A DNA stretch of 60,726 bases from a virus: positions 1-60,726 of IMG/VR virus record IMGVR_UViG_3300045131_000496. One strand, written 5' to 3'. Each line of letters opens with the position of its first letter. The first letter of the stretch is position 1. Positions 8,316-15,515 of the stretch are shown piece by piece. A program made the translations under genes and the position numbers. The notes below the pieces were generated by a model, which had not been told where the DNA came from, made no database searches, and was given only the letters and a program-made list of their open reading frames with translations.

Positions 8316-10139
8316 ATGATGAGACGTAATTTGCTGAGTGAGTCGGTAGCGAGTGTAAGCTCGTTACCTGCTAACACAGTCTTTAAATTGGGTACTGACG
8401 GTTTAGTTGGTGCTCAGAATAATATCTTTCTAGATACACCTACTAATAGCAGAACTGCTAATACTATTACTAGGTACGGTAATGTCACACAAGGTACATT
8501 CAGCCCTTATACGAAGGAAGCTGGGAAGTGGAGTAATTATTTTGATGGTGCGGGTGGTATTAGCGTCCCTTACAGCAGCGCCTTTGATTTTGGTACTGGT
8601 GAATTTAGTATAAAATGTGACGTGTTTGTTACATCTTACCCGACAAATAGGGGTGTTGTATTTGGTCGAGTTAATGATTGGACAGGATCTCAGTATTGGT
8701 TGGAGGTTACTTCATCTGGGAAAGTTGCACTAACTCGTTCTGGTGGTGCAATTATCACGTCCACACAAACTATCCCACTAAACTCTTGGTGTTCTGTAGA
8801 GGTTTATAGAATAGGTACAACTGCGTATATCGACATTAAGGGTCAAATTACAACTTTCACTAATACCACGTGGAACCTCACTGCCGGTGACCTAGGTGGG
8901 GAGTTTACGATAGGTGCTGATCAAGGCGTTAACTCGTTTTTCTTCAAAGGTTACATCTCCAACCTCAAAATCACCAAAGCAGGTACAGTAGTCCTCGACA
9001 CCTGCAAAGACAACCGCTTCAAAGACAACTCAATTTACAACCACACACTAACCCCGTCAGGTAATGTGAAAGTAAGTCCGTTTAGTCCTTATGCGAATAG
9101 TGCAGATTATGATGCTAGTGTGTATGGTGGTAGTGGGTATTTTGATGGGGATAATAAGTCGGATAGATTGTGGTCTAACGGCTTAAATCAGCAATCAACT
9201 GAGCCTTTAGATATTACGTTTAATACTTATTCAACAGGTACGTCTATATCTAATGGTGTTACTGCTTTGTTTGGTAGAAGGTATCAGGGTAACGGTGTTT
9301 GGGTGCGTATGACTGCCCCAACCTCACTAAGCTTTAACGCATCTGTGGTTAACGAGTTCATGACTTTACCTAGGTCTGTTATCAATGATAACCAGTGGCA
9401 TACTTGGCGTTTTTATCAGACAGCAGCAGGTGGTAAAATGTCTGTTGAGTTAGATGGTAGTTTGGTAGGTACAACAGTAGCAAATATTCCATTATTTGAT
9501 ATGGACAAGTTTGGTATTGGTGGTACAGATGATAACAACTATACCTTCAAAGGTTACATATCAAACTTTGTAGTAAAGAAAGCAGGATCAGAAGTCCTTA
9601 ATCTAAAATTCAACAATGCAGGTATTCGCGACGAATCAGGTATGAACTGTATTGAAACTGTTGGTGATGCAAAGGTTAGTAGTGATGGGCAAGGGGTTGT
9701 GTTTGATGGGGGTGGGGATTATTTAGCTATAGCCGATTCTACAAATCTAGCACTAGGAACTGGTGATTTTGAAGTTAGTTGTGACGTTTTTCTAAACTCG
9801 TATGCGAGTAATGCAGGGATAGTAATTCTTAATAGTGGATCAACTTCACAGTCGTTGTTCCAATTTAAATTTCATGGATCAACGTCATGGGGGTTGGCTG
9901 ACTATACTACTTGGCTTATCGAATCGACAACACTTCCAGCGTTAAATACGTGGCAGAAGTTAACTGTTTTTAGAATTGGCGGTCAGTTAGGTTTAAAGTT
10001 GAACAGTAATCAGATTGGCGCAACCGTAGCTAACACAAACAACTTTGCTAGTGGTACTAACGTAGTAGGCGCTTATGTTCCCACTAATAATTACATTAAC
10101 GGCACAATCAAAAATCTCACAATTACAAAAGGAGCATAA
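8316..10139 (+). CDS. Triple LamG/concanavalin-like tail fibre, 607 aa
   Basis: Three related beta-sandwich modules are visible. The first is around residues 75-225 (opening 'YFDGAGGISVPYSSAFDFGTGEFS'; core YFDGxGGIxVPxxxxFDFGTGxF), the second around 270-430, and the third around 465-605 ('VFDGGGDYLAIAD...LALGTGDFEVSC'). Each ends with a 'F.GYISNLxIxKAG' or 'INGTIKNLTITKGA' strand, as in LamG/concanavalin A-like lectin domains of phage fibres. A carbohydrate-binding host-recognition role is inferred. Base usage differs from its neighbours: CTAG is rarer and C-rich patches occur near 8950-9060, suggesting modular acquisition. Start at 8316 is supported by AAGGAG at 8302-8307. Confidence 0.75.
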   Translation: MMRRNLLSESVASVSSLPANTVFKLGTDGLVGAQNNIFLDTPTNSRTANTITRYGNVTQGTFSPYTKEAGKWSNYFDGAGGISVPYSSAFDFGTGEFSIKCDVFVTSYPTNRGVVFGRVNDWTGSQYWLEVTSSGKVALTRSGGAIITSTQTIPLNSWCSVEVYRIGTTAYIDIKGQITTFTNTTWNLTAGDLGGEFTIGADQGVNSFFFKGYISNLKITKAGTVVLDTCKDNRFKDNSIYNHTLTPSGNVKVSPFSPYANSADYDASVYGGSGYFDGDNKSDRLWSNGLNQQSTEPLDITFNTYSTGTSISNGVTALFGRRYQGNGVWVRMTAPTSLSFNASVVNEFMTLPRSVINDNQWHTWRFYQTAAGGKMSVELDGSLVGTTVANIPLFDMDKFGIGGTDDNNYTFKGYISNFVVKKAGSEVLNLKFNNAGIRDESGMNCIETVGDAKVSSDGQGVVFDGGGDYLAIADSTNLALGTGDFEVSCDVFLNSYASNAGIVILNSGSTSQSLFQFKFHGSTSWGLADYTTWLIESTTLPALNTWQKLTVFRIGGQLGLKLNSNQIGATVANTNNFASGTNVVGAYVPTNNYINGTIKNLTITKGA

Positions 10140-10141
10140 TA

Positions 10142-10618
10142 ATGCTAGTAGCTAAAATGGTAAACAAGAAGTTGGTAGTTAAAGACCATACTGAGTTTTT
10201 CCCTAACACAATCTTTGGGTCTAACCCAACTATTGATTCAATGCCAGAACCTGTAATGCAGGTACAAGGTTGGATTGAACATGATCGCACTAAACAACGT
10301 CTAGAGCCTTGCGATGCTTACCAGAAAGATGGTACAGTACTTGTAGTAAAAGTAGTTGATCTAACAGCAGAAGAGATTACAGCTATGAATAAAGTACCTG
10401 TACCTCAGTCAGTATCACCTAGACAAGCTAGACTAGCTTTATTGGCTGCTGGTTTACTAGACGATATTGAAGCTGCTGTTAAGTCTAACCGTGAATGGCA
10501 GATCAGCTGGGAGTATGCTACCGAAGTTAGTCGTAACTCACCGCTAATTCAAGCAGTAGGTAAAGACATGACTGAAGAACAGCTAGATCAGTTATTTATT
10601 GACGCTAGTAAACTATGA
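10142..10618 (+). CDS. Tail-fibre-associated small protein, 158 aa
   Basis: The C-terminal half carries 'SPRQARLALLAAGLLDDIEAAV' (core SPRQARLALLxAGLLDxIEAA), followed by 'WEYATEVSRNSPLI' and a final 'LDQLFIDASKL'. This arrangement is widespread in small proteins encoded directly downstream of phage tail fibres, where it is thought to help fibre assembly or form the fibre base. Here it directly follows the LamG fibre, with an AAAGGAG ribosome binding site located in the end of that gene. Its stop overlaps the next start (10615-10618). An assembly role is inferred, not shown. Confidence 0.6.
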   Translation: MLVAKMVNKKLVVKDHTEFFPNTIFGSNPTIDSMPEPVMQVQGWIEHDRTKQRLEPCDAYQKDGTVLVVKVVDLTAEEITAMNKVPVPQSVSPRQARLALLAAGLLDDIEAAVKSNREWQISWEYATEVSRNSPLIQAVGKDMTEEQLDQLFIDASKL

Positions 10619-10863
10619 AACAGTTTTTAATTGCTGTAGATCAGTTAATCAATACCATCATCTATATTAAGGGTGATGGTTGGGGTTACGCTGATGAAAC
10701 AATTAGTGCTAGAAGCTGGAGACTGAGAGATCAGTCTTCATTCTACAAATTTGTTAATGCTATATTCTTTTGGCAGAATAACCACTGCAGAGGAGCTTAT
10801 ATTTCTGAATTGTCTAGAAAGCAGCTACCTAAAGAGTACACTGAAAGTACTGTAGATAAGTAA
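10615..10863 (+). CDS. Conserved small phage protein, 82 aa, unknown
   Basis: A compact protein with the pattern 'IYIKGDGWGYADETISARSWRLR...FFWQNNHCRGAY..E..RKQLP'. It matches a small phage protein family that I remember as often lying next to lysis genes (key residues GWGxADETxSARxWRLR and HCRxAYxxE). Its biochemical function is unknown; database names for it are unreliable. Translation is coupled to the previous gene by an ATGA overlap. The lysis cluster begins about 780 bases downstream, which fits the usual neighbourhood. Confidence 0.6.
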   Translation: MKQFLIAVDQLINTIIYIKGDGWGYADETISARSWRLRDQSSFYKFVNAIFFWQNNHCRGAYISELSRKQLPKEYTESTVDK

Positions 10864-10885
10864 CACAAACTTCACTTGTAATCCC

Positions 10886-10995
10886 CCTAGTTATATGTGA
10901 CAATGAATGTATAACTAGGTAACTAGTACTATAATTTACTATTCGGTAAATAGTCCGTCTGTACTACACAGACAAATAATCTCGTAAAGGAGATT
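10886..10995 (+). other. String of four hairpins in the leader of the 10999 gene
   Basis: Four successive perfect inverted repeats fill this gap. The first is CCTAGTTATA/TATAACTAGG (10886-10895 with 10910-10919). The second is ATTTAC/GTAAAT (10934-10939 with 10946-10951), the third GTCTGT/ACAGAC (10957-10962 with 10968-10973), and the fourth AATCTC/GAGATT (10978-10983 with 10990-10995). The last one partly covers the AAGGAG ribosome binding site at 10987-10992. None has a T-tract, so they are not simple terminators. Confidence 0.6.
10930..10935 (+). promoter_or_regulatory. -10 element of a putative promoter for 10999 gene
   Basis: A TATAAT hexamer 64 bases ahead of the start codon. The -35 region is poor (ATGTAT at 17-base spacing). 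Transcripts starting near 10942 would include the third and fourth hairpins of the leader. Confidence 0.4.
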
Positions 10996-10998
10996 GAT

Positions 10999-11556
10999 AT
11001 GAGTGATGCAGTTGTTGGAACAGGTTCAGTTGTTGGTTTTACTGATGGCTACCGTAATGATCATTTATTAGCTACTACGATTGATCGTGCTGAACAGACA
11101 CGAGATATTATGCAGAGTGGACGATTTGAAGCAGAACAGTTACGTGATGCTATTGCAGCTTCCGAACTAGCTACAGAGAAGACAGGTGCTGCTAACCAAG
11201 TGACAATGGAAAAGATTGGTGCTGCTACTCAAATCGCTGCAGAGCGTTTAAGTACTAATAGCCAATTATCTGCTGAAAGGTTAGGTGCTGCTAGTACACT
11301 AGCTGCTTACCAAAACTTTGCAGCATTGCAATTACAAGCTTCACAAAACCATGCTAGTGCTATGGCAGCTGCAGCAGAGTGTTGTAGTTCAACTAAAGAG
11401 CTAATTCGTGAGGATGGTACTAAGACTCGTGACTTAATTAATGCTATTGAACGTGATAGACAGGCGGTACTATTAGCTGACGCTAAGAATGAACTGTTAC
11501 TAGCTAAGATTGCAGCTGCACAAGGTGCATTTATCAGCAGTAACAGTGTTTGCTAA
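10999..11556 (+). CDS. Ala-rich helical protein, 185 aa, unknown
   Basis: After a Gly/Val-rich start, residues ~25-130 form one long predicted helix rich in Ala, Glu and Gln, with repeating 'AExLxAA' type steps (for example AEQLRDAIAASELATEK and AERLGAASTLAA), ending in a Cys pair (ECCSS, about residue 128). The C-terminal part is again helical. This composition suits a rod-like coiled coil. It is preceded by a structured leader with several hairpins and followed by the lysis genes. I recognise the style from many phages (an Ala-rich protein before the endolysin) but not a defined function. Confidence 0.6.
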   Translation: MSDAVVGTGSVVGFTDGYRNDHLLATTIDRAEQTRDIMQSGRFEAEQLRDAIAASELATEKTGAANQVTMEKIGAATQIAAERLSTNSQLSAERLGAASTLAAYQNFAALQLQASQNHASAMAAAAECCSSTKELIREDGTKTRDLINAIERDRQAVLLADAKNELLLAKIAAAQGAFISSNSVC

Positions 11557-11570
11557 TACCTACTAGGTAT
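11556..11570. repeat. 15-base odd palindrome after the 10999 gene
   Basis: ATACCTA-C-TAGGTAT: two 7-base arms around a single C. As RNA or extruded DNA it would be a 6-bp stem with a 3-base loop (ACT). It begins on the last base of the stop codon of the preceding gene. No T-tract follows, so it is not an obvious terminator. Confidence 0.5.
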
Positions 11571-11580
11571 AAAAATATCT

Positions 11581-11608
11581 TTTAAAATGTACTAACAGAT
11601 AGTACAAT
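11581..11608 (+). promoter_or_regulatory. Putative promoter inside the endolysin leader
   Basis: TTTAAA (11581-11586) and TACAAT (11603-11608) are separated by 16 bases; each matches the sigma70 consensus in four to five positions. The expected start is near 11615, inside the 5' arm of the hairpin described at 11608-11641, so that transcripts from here would lack half of the stem. Confidence 0.4.
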
Positions 11609-11641
11609 ATACCCATTTAAATAATAGTTTAGGTGGGTATA
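11608..11641 (+). promoter_or_regulatory. Hairpin sequestering the endolysin ribosome binding site
   Basis: TATACCCATTTAAA (11608-11621) pairs with TTTAGGTGGGTATA (11628-11641): fourteen consecutive pairs including two G.U, with a 6-base loop TAATAG. The 3' arm contains the whole Shine-Dalgarno AGGTGGG (11631-11637), and the start codon follows three bases after the stem. Such a structure should strongly reduce translation from transcripts that contain both arms. Confidence 0.7.
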
Positions 11642-11644
11642 CTT

Positions 11645-12142
11645 ATGAACTTAACTGCTAACATTACAGACAAAGAGATGGGTGTAGATGTACTACCTCA
11701 TACTGACTTACCTTACCAAATGGCTTTACTAGTTGCTGATAATCTACAAGCAATTAGAGACTACTATAAAAAACCTATCAGTATCCATGTTGGCTATCGT
11801 AACCCTGAGCACAATAAAGCTGTAGGCGGTGTAGCTACATCTCAACACTTATACGGCGAAGCTGCTGATTTCCATATTGACGGTATTTCCATGGAGCAGA
11901 TCGTTAATGATATTCGTAACAGTAAAATCAAGCTACCTCATAAGATTAGTCAAGTAATCCTTGAAGAATCTAAAGCACGACCAGGTTCATGGGGCTGGGT
12001 TCACCTAGGTGTATTTACTACTAGATGGGAAAACCAACGTAAAGAAAATGGTAAATCTCATGCAGGTAATGAGTTTTTAAAATGTATTAAAAATAGTTAT
12101 TATGCAATGACTAAAGACGCTACGGGGAAAGTACTTGTATGA
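11645..12142 (+). CDS. Endolysin, peptidase M15-type (D-Ala-D-Ala-cleaving fold), 165 aa
   Basis: Zinc peptidase of the M15 (VanY/M15_3) fold, expected to cut peptide cross-links of host peptidoglycan. The motif 'GYRNPEHNKAVGGVATSQH' leads to zinc ligands H68 and D75 (in SQHLYGEAADFH), and the third ligand is H120 in 'GWVHLG'. The start is placed at ATG 11645, seven bases after AGGTGGG, rather than at the in-frame GTG 11633 that has no ribosome binding site. There is no signal peptide, so release should need a holin; the next gene overlaps its stop (ATGA, 12139-12142) and is holin-like. Its leader folds into a hairpin hiding the ribosome binding site. Confidence 0.85.
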   Translation: MNLTANITDKEMGVDVLPHTDLPYQMALLVADNLQAIRDYYKKPISIHVGYRNPEHNKAVGGVATSQHLYGEAADFHIDGISMEQIVNDIRNSKIKLPHKISQVILEESKARPGSWGWVHLGVFTTRWENQRKENGKSHAGNEFLKCIKNSYYAMTKDATGKVLV

Positions 12143-12531
12143 ACCTCTCTTACTTTGTACTACAGTTGATGGGGCTTGTAGCTACCATCGCTGTACTGGG
12201 TAAGATGTACGTATGGGTTGATGATCCTAGTACTATGAGAAGAAATAAAGATAACTCCATTCATTGGCTACATAACATTTTAGAAGTAGCAATACTTGCA
12301 GGCGTAGGAGCTGCACTAGGTTATATTGTTTACATATCAGCATTAGCGTATGTAGGTGATATCAGTAAGTTGGACCAAGCAACCTTATCAGCAATATCAG
12401 CAGGAGTAGGTATGATGGCAGGTAAGGCTTGGAAAATGACTACAGAAACGGTAGAAATAGTTTTTGAATATGGTTCACAGAAGGTACGTGAAATGTTCAA
12501 AAAGAAAGTAGATCAGTATGACGATGACTAA
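12139..12531 (+). CDS. Putative holin, 130 aa
   Basis: Two clear hydrophobic segments are visible (about residues 3-27 and 45-73), with a third weaker one around 80-100 rich in Ala/Gly (TLSAISAGVGMMAGKAW). A charged C-terminal tail follows (MFKKKVDQYDDD). Size, multiple TM helices, charged end and tight coupling to the endolysin (ATGA) all fit a holin that would permeabilise the inner membrane. I do not recognise a specific holin family. The PAS-domain gene begins 14 bases before its stop, so the three genes are translated as one unit. A second, different holin-like gene lies at 15516, so either one could be the effective holin. Confidence 0.6.
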   Translation: MNLSYFVLQLMGLVATIAVLGKMYVWVDDPSTMRRNKDNSIHWLHNILEVAILAGVGAALGYIVYISALAYVGDISKLDQATLSAISAGVGMMAGKAWKMTTETVEIVFEYGSQKVREMFKKKVDQYDDD

Positions 12532-13654
12532 TAGTCCACTAGATACATTATTAGAGGAGCTAGAGTCTAATAGTTCATCTAACGTAGAGTACTGTTTAAG
12601 ACCTACAGATACAATAACATCTACTACTTGTCCTAGTATGATAATAAAGTCTTATAACAGTACCTTTCTACGTGCTTCTGGTTACTCTCCTGAAGAGTTA
12701 CTAGGAAGACGACATAACGTATTACGACATCCAGATATGCCACAAGAAGTGTTTGATGACTTACGTAAAACTATTGCAGCAGGAAGACCTTGGCATGGGG
12801 TAGTTAAAAACAAACGTAAAGACGGTGGGTTTTACTGGGTAGACGCTACAATAACACCAGTAATAGAGAATGGAATGATAATGGGATACCAAAGCACTAG
12901 GTTCCCTGCCAGTGAGGCACAGAAGTCAAAGCATGAAAAGATGTATAAAGATATAAGAGAAGGCAACAGAAGACCACCTAACTCATTAGAAGACCTTACA
13001 CCTAGATCTAAGAGTAGGTTGGAGTTATATACCTCACTAGGTTTAATTACCCTGTTTGAGGGTATATCTCTTACACTAGGTTTACTAGGATACCTAGATG
13101 TATACATGATGATATTTACTGTACTACTAACTATGGTATTTATAAATAAGATTAGAAATCTAATACTAATAGACGATGACACAAGAGAACTTAAAGCTGT
13201 AAGAGAACTAGCTAGAGGTAACTTTAGAATACGAGTACCTAAACATACAGTATTTACAGAACCACTAGAGTTACTTCGTGCAATGATAGCTAGTAGTAAT
13301 TCTAGCGATATTGACTGTAAAACTAATGAAGCTGAACTTACTGCTCTTATGGATACCATAGATGGTATGGCTATATTTGTAGACATGGAATTTAAAGTAG
13401 TTAAATACAGCTTATCTGCGCTAAGACTTGAAAAAGTATTTAATTTACCGTTGAGTCAGATTAGCTTAGTGGACTACATTGAACAACCTATATATGTAGG
13501 GCTAACTAGAAAACATGATAAACAACTAACAAGCATACTTGTTAATGACTGCTTGTTAAGTGCTAGAATTACACCCATAGTTGTTAGGGGTGATACTAAA
13601 GGTTACTTATTTTTATTTTATTATTCAAAGGCAAACACAGATGAGTTTAGATGA
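12518..13654 (+). CDS. Membrane-bound PAS sensor resembling aerotaxis receptor Aer, without a signalling domain, 378 aa
   Basis: Residues ~40-130 are a PAS domain very close in pattern to the FAD-binding PAS of E. coli Aer. They have 'YNSTF', then 'GYSPEELLGRRHNVLRHPDMP' (core HNxxRHPDMP; R70-H71-P72-D73), 'GRPWHGVVKNKRKDGGFYWV' and a closing 'GYQSTR' strand. The Trp corresponding to Aer W70 (from memory) is Arg here. Two TM helices follow (about 171-190 and 193-212), then a HAMP-like segment (VRELARGNFRIRVP). The methyl-accepting coiled coil of Aer is absent; instead there is a second, degenerate PAS-like region (~260-370). It overlaps the holin-like gene by 14 bases and a 34-aa membrane peptide by 14 bases. 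Sensing of redox or energy state is inferred. Confidence 0.75.
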   Translation: MTMTNSPLDTLLEELESNSSSNVEYCLRPTDTITSTTCPSMIIKSYNSTFLRASGYSPEELLGRRHNVLRHPDMPQEVFDDLRKTIAAGRPWHGVVKNKRKDGGFYWVDATITPVIENGMIMGYQSTRFPASEAQKSKHEKMYKDIREGNRRPPNSLEDLTPRSKSRLELYTSLGLITLFEGISLTLGLLGYLDVYMMIFTVLLTMVFINKIRNLILIDDDTRELKAVRELARGNFRIRVPKHTVFTEPLELLRAMIASSNSSDIDCKTNEAELTALMDTIDGMAIFVDMEFKVVKYSLSALRLEKVFNLPLSQISLVDYIEQPIYVGLTRKHDKQLTSILVNDCLLSARITPIVVRGDTKGYLFLFYYSKANTDEFR

Positions 13655-13745
13655 GTTAACAAACATTGCTATTGCTGTTGCAGCGTTACTGACTTTTATT
13701 AGTGCATGGGGACTACTAGATTACTTTACGGGTGGTAGTAAATGA
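13641..13745 (+). CDS. 34-aa single-TM membrane peptide
   Basis: ATG at 13641 lies 14 bases inside the end of the PAS gene, and its TGA overlaps the next start (ATGA, 13742-13745), so it fills the gap exactly. The peptide opens with an acidic 'MSLDELTN', has one hydrophobic helix of about 20 residues (IAIAVAALLTFISAWGLLDYF) and ends in a short polar 'TGGSK'. The perfect fit between two coupled genes argues that it is real. It could be an antiholin or a partner subunit of the PAS protein; neither can be decided from sequence. Confidence 0.65.
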   Translation: MSLDELTNIAIAVAALLTFISAWGLLDYFTGGSK

Positions 13746-14251
13746 TTCTTAAAACATTACTTATTACTAAGAAAAATACAGACGAAGAGGGTAAAGTAAA
13801 AGCTAAAAAAGTATTAGAACAATTTCAACAAGCTGATAGCAGTAATGACTTATTTGCTATACAGTTCTATGAAAATGGCTCTAAGCTGCAATTAGCTTTT
13901 TCTGATAAGGCTGTAAAAAGTAATGGACTAACTCAGCAATACTTTGATATTGCTTCTGGTGATTTTATTACACAGGTAAGTACCTCACTAGATACTCTAG
14001 GTAAACAATACACTGATCTAGTTAATAAAGTAGCAAGTACGCAATTGGCTAGTGATACTAACACTAGTAACATAAATAAGCTAAACTTAGTGTATAATAC
14101 TGTTAAAGATGTAGTAGATAAACATGAAGTAAAACTGTCTTCACTAGATAGTAGAGTTACTACGCTAGAGAATGCTGTTAAGAACCTAGGTAGTACACCT
14201 AGTTCATCTAGCAGTGATGCAACTAATGTGACTACTGGTTTTACTTTTTGA
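13742..14251 (+). CDS. Coiled-coil protein, 169 aa, unknown
   Basis: The first ~70 residues are mixed (a basic start, MILKTLLITKKN, then a small folded segment). Residues ~80-150 form a heptad-like coil ('LDTLGKQYTDLVNKVAST', 'VVDKHEVKLSSLDSRVTTLENAV'). The last 20 residues are Ser/Thr-rich and disordered. Its start is coupled (ATGA) to the 34-aa membrane peptide. A membrane segment is not evident. No family recognised; it may belong to the lysis operon or be a virion appendage piece. Confidence 0.5.
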   Translation: MILKTLLITKKNTDEEGKVKAKKVLEQFQQADSSNDLFAIQFYENGSKLQLAFSDKAVKSNGLTQQYFDIASGDFITQVSTSLDTLGKQYTDLVNKVASTQLASDTNTSNINKLNLVYNTVKDVVDKHEVKLSSLDSRVTTLENAVKNLGSTPSSSSSDATNVTTGFTF

Positions 14252-14264
14252 TTAGAGGTTTAGG

Positions 14265-14732
14265 ATGGCAGTATTAAAAAATGTAAAGTCACAGGTAATC
14301 GCTAAATGTTGGTATAGTAGCTTAAAGAATGCTGATAGCTTATCAGTATTACTTACACCAACTGCGAGTAATAGAGTAATTACAGGTATTAACCTAGGTA
14401 CATTAAACTTAAATATAACATCGTACAGTGTTAATGAATTACTGTCGTTAAGGTTTTATGTACTGCCTAAAACCCATACAGCATTTACAGCTAATAAAGG
14501 TTCAGCATTACTTAGTGAAGTACCTGTGCTTGATCACACCTTTAAATGTATTACAGGTAGTACTAGTGACCCTACATACAGCTCTATTAGAAACTCTCGT
14601 GATTCCTACACAGGACTACAGATACTGATACCTGCTGACCATGTACTAGCTGCTGTTGCCTTTACTGACAAATACGGTAATCCACAACTAGAGTCTCCTC
14701 CACAGTGGGCTAATGTTTCTTATTTAGAATGA
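14265..14732 (+). CDS. Uncharacterised protein, 155 aa
   Basis: Beta-rich protein of Leu, Ser and Thr with two Cys (about residues 15 and 95) and a C-terminal stretch typical of a fibre-tip strand ('DHVLAAVAFTDKYGNPQLESPPQW'). It is preceded at short distance by the coiled-coil gene and followed by another helical gene; all three may form one structure. There is no membrane segment, signal peptide or catalytic motif. I do not recognise it. Confidence 0.45.
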   Translation: MAVLKNVKSQVIAKCWYSSLKNADSLSVLLTPTASNRVITGINLGTLNLNITSYSVNELLSLRFYVLPKTHTAFTANKGSALLSEVPVLDHTFKCITGSTSDPTYSSIRNSRDSYTGLQILIPADHVLAAVAFTDKYGNPQLESPPQWANVSYLE

Positions 14733-14757
14733 TTTAAATTTATACGAGGTAATAACT

Positions 14758-15507
14758 ATGTATCAACATAACGCAGCGTCAGCAACTTTAATTTTATCTA
14801 AACGACTTGATATGAAAGTACGTGCACAAATTGTTAAAGCTGTTAGCGATAAACAAACACAAGCACAACTAGGTATGTCACAATCGCAAGCTGATCAAGT
14901 ATCTGCACTTAATGCTAAGATGGATCAGATGATTGCAGATAGTAAGAAAATCAATGAGCAAGAGATGGCTTACATTGAAAACACGATGCTAGATGTACTT
15001 AAGAACTTGGAGGCTAAAGGGTTATTCAATCTAGTTGTATCTGTCAATGGTAAGAACTATTCATTGCGTGACATTGTAGAATCTATTGCTAATATGCCTA
15101 CAATTGTTAAAGAGAAATCGGAAGACGACTCTTCTGGTGAATGTGTTGGTATGCGTTATACTTTCAACGATGGAACTGAAGCCGTATTACCTTTGACTGT
15201 AACTGAAGATGATCAGTTTCTTACACAGACATTTGCTGGTAGTTTCAATGGTATTCAATCTAGTTTTAATGTTGTACATCGTAAACAGCCAATTGTTGTA
15301 GAAGGTCAGACTATTACAGATTATGTATTTGTTCAACAAACTAATATGACATTTGACCCTACAGCTAAACTAAAAGAAGCTAGTTCATTCACAGCTAAAG
15401 AAGTAGCTATTGATATGAATGGTGATGGTAATGTTGGCAACGTCTCTACTGAAGCTCCAACATCTGCACCTACAGTAGCTCCACTAGGTGATGGTGCTGT
15501 AATTTAA
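14758..15507 (+). CDS. Uncharacterised virion-like protein with N-terminal helical region, 249 aa
   Basis: Residues ~15-105 are helical and Gln/Ala/Lys-rich ('AQIVKAVSDKQTQAQLGMSQSQADQ'), followed by a small beta domain (about 105-215, with 'SGECVGMRYTFNDGTEAVLPL') and a Pro/Thr-rich tail containing a DxNGDGNVG loop (about residues 221-229) that looks like an EF-hand or dockerin type calcium loop. Good codon usage and an ACGAGGTAATA leader suggest solid expression. Function unknown; a structural role is inferred from position between fibre and holin genes. Confidence 0.5.
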   Translation: MYQHNAASATLILSKRLDMKVRAQIVKAVSDKQTQAQLGMSQSQADQVSALNAKMDQMIADSKKINEQEMAYIENTMLDVLKNLEAKGLFNLVVSVNGKNYSLRDIVESIANMPTIVKEKSEDDSSGECVGMRYTFNDGTEAVLPLTVTEDDQFLTQTFAGSFNGIQSSFNVVHRKQPIVVEGQTITDYVFVQQTNMTFDPTAKLKEASSFTAKEVAIDMNGDGNVGNVSTEAPTSAPTVAPLGDGAVI

Positions 15508-15515
15508 GGTAGTTA

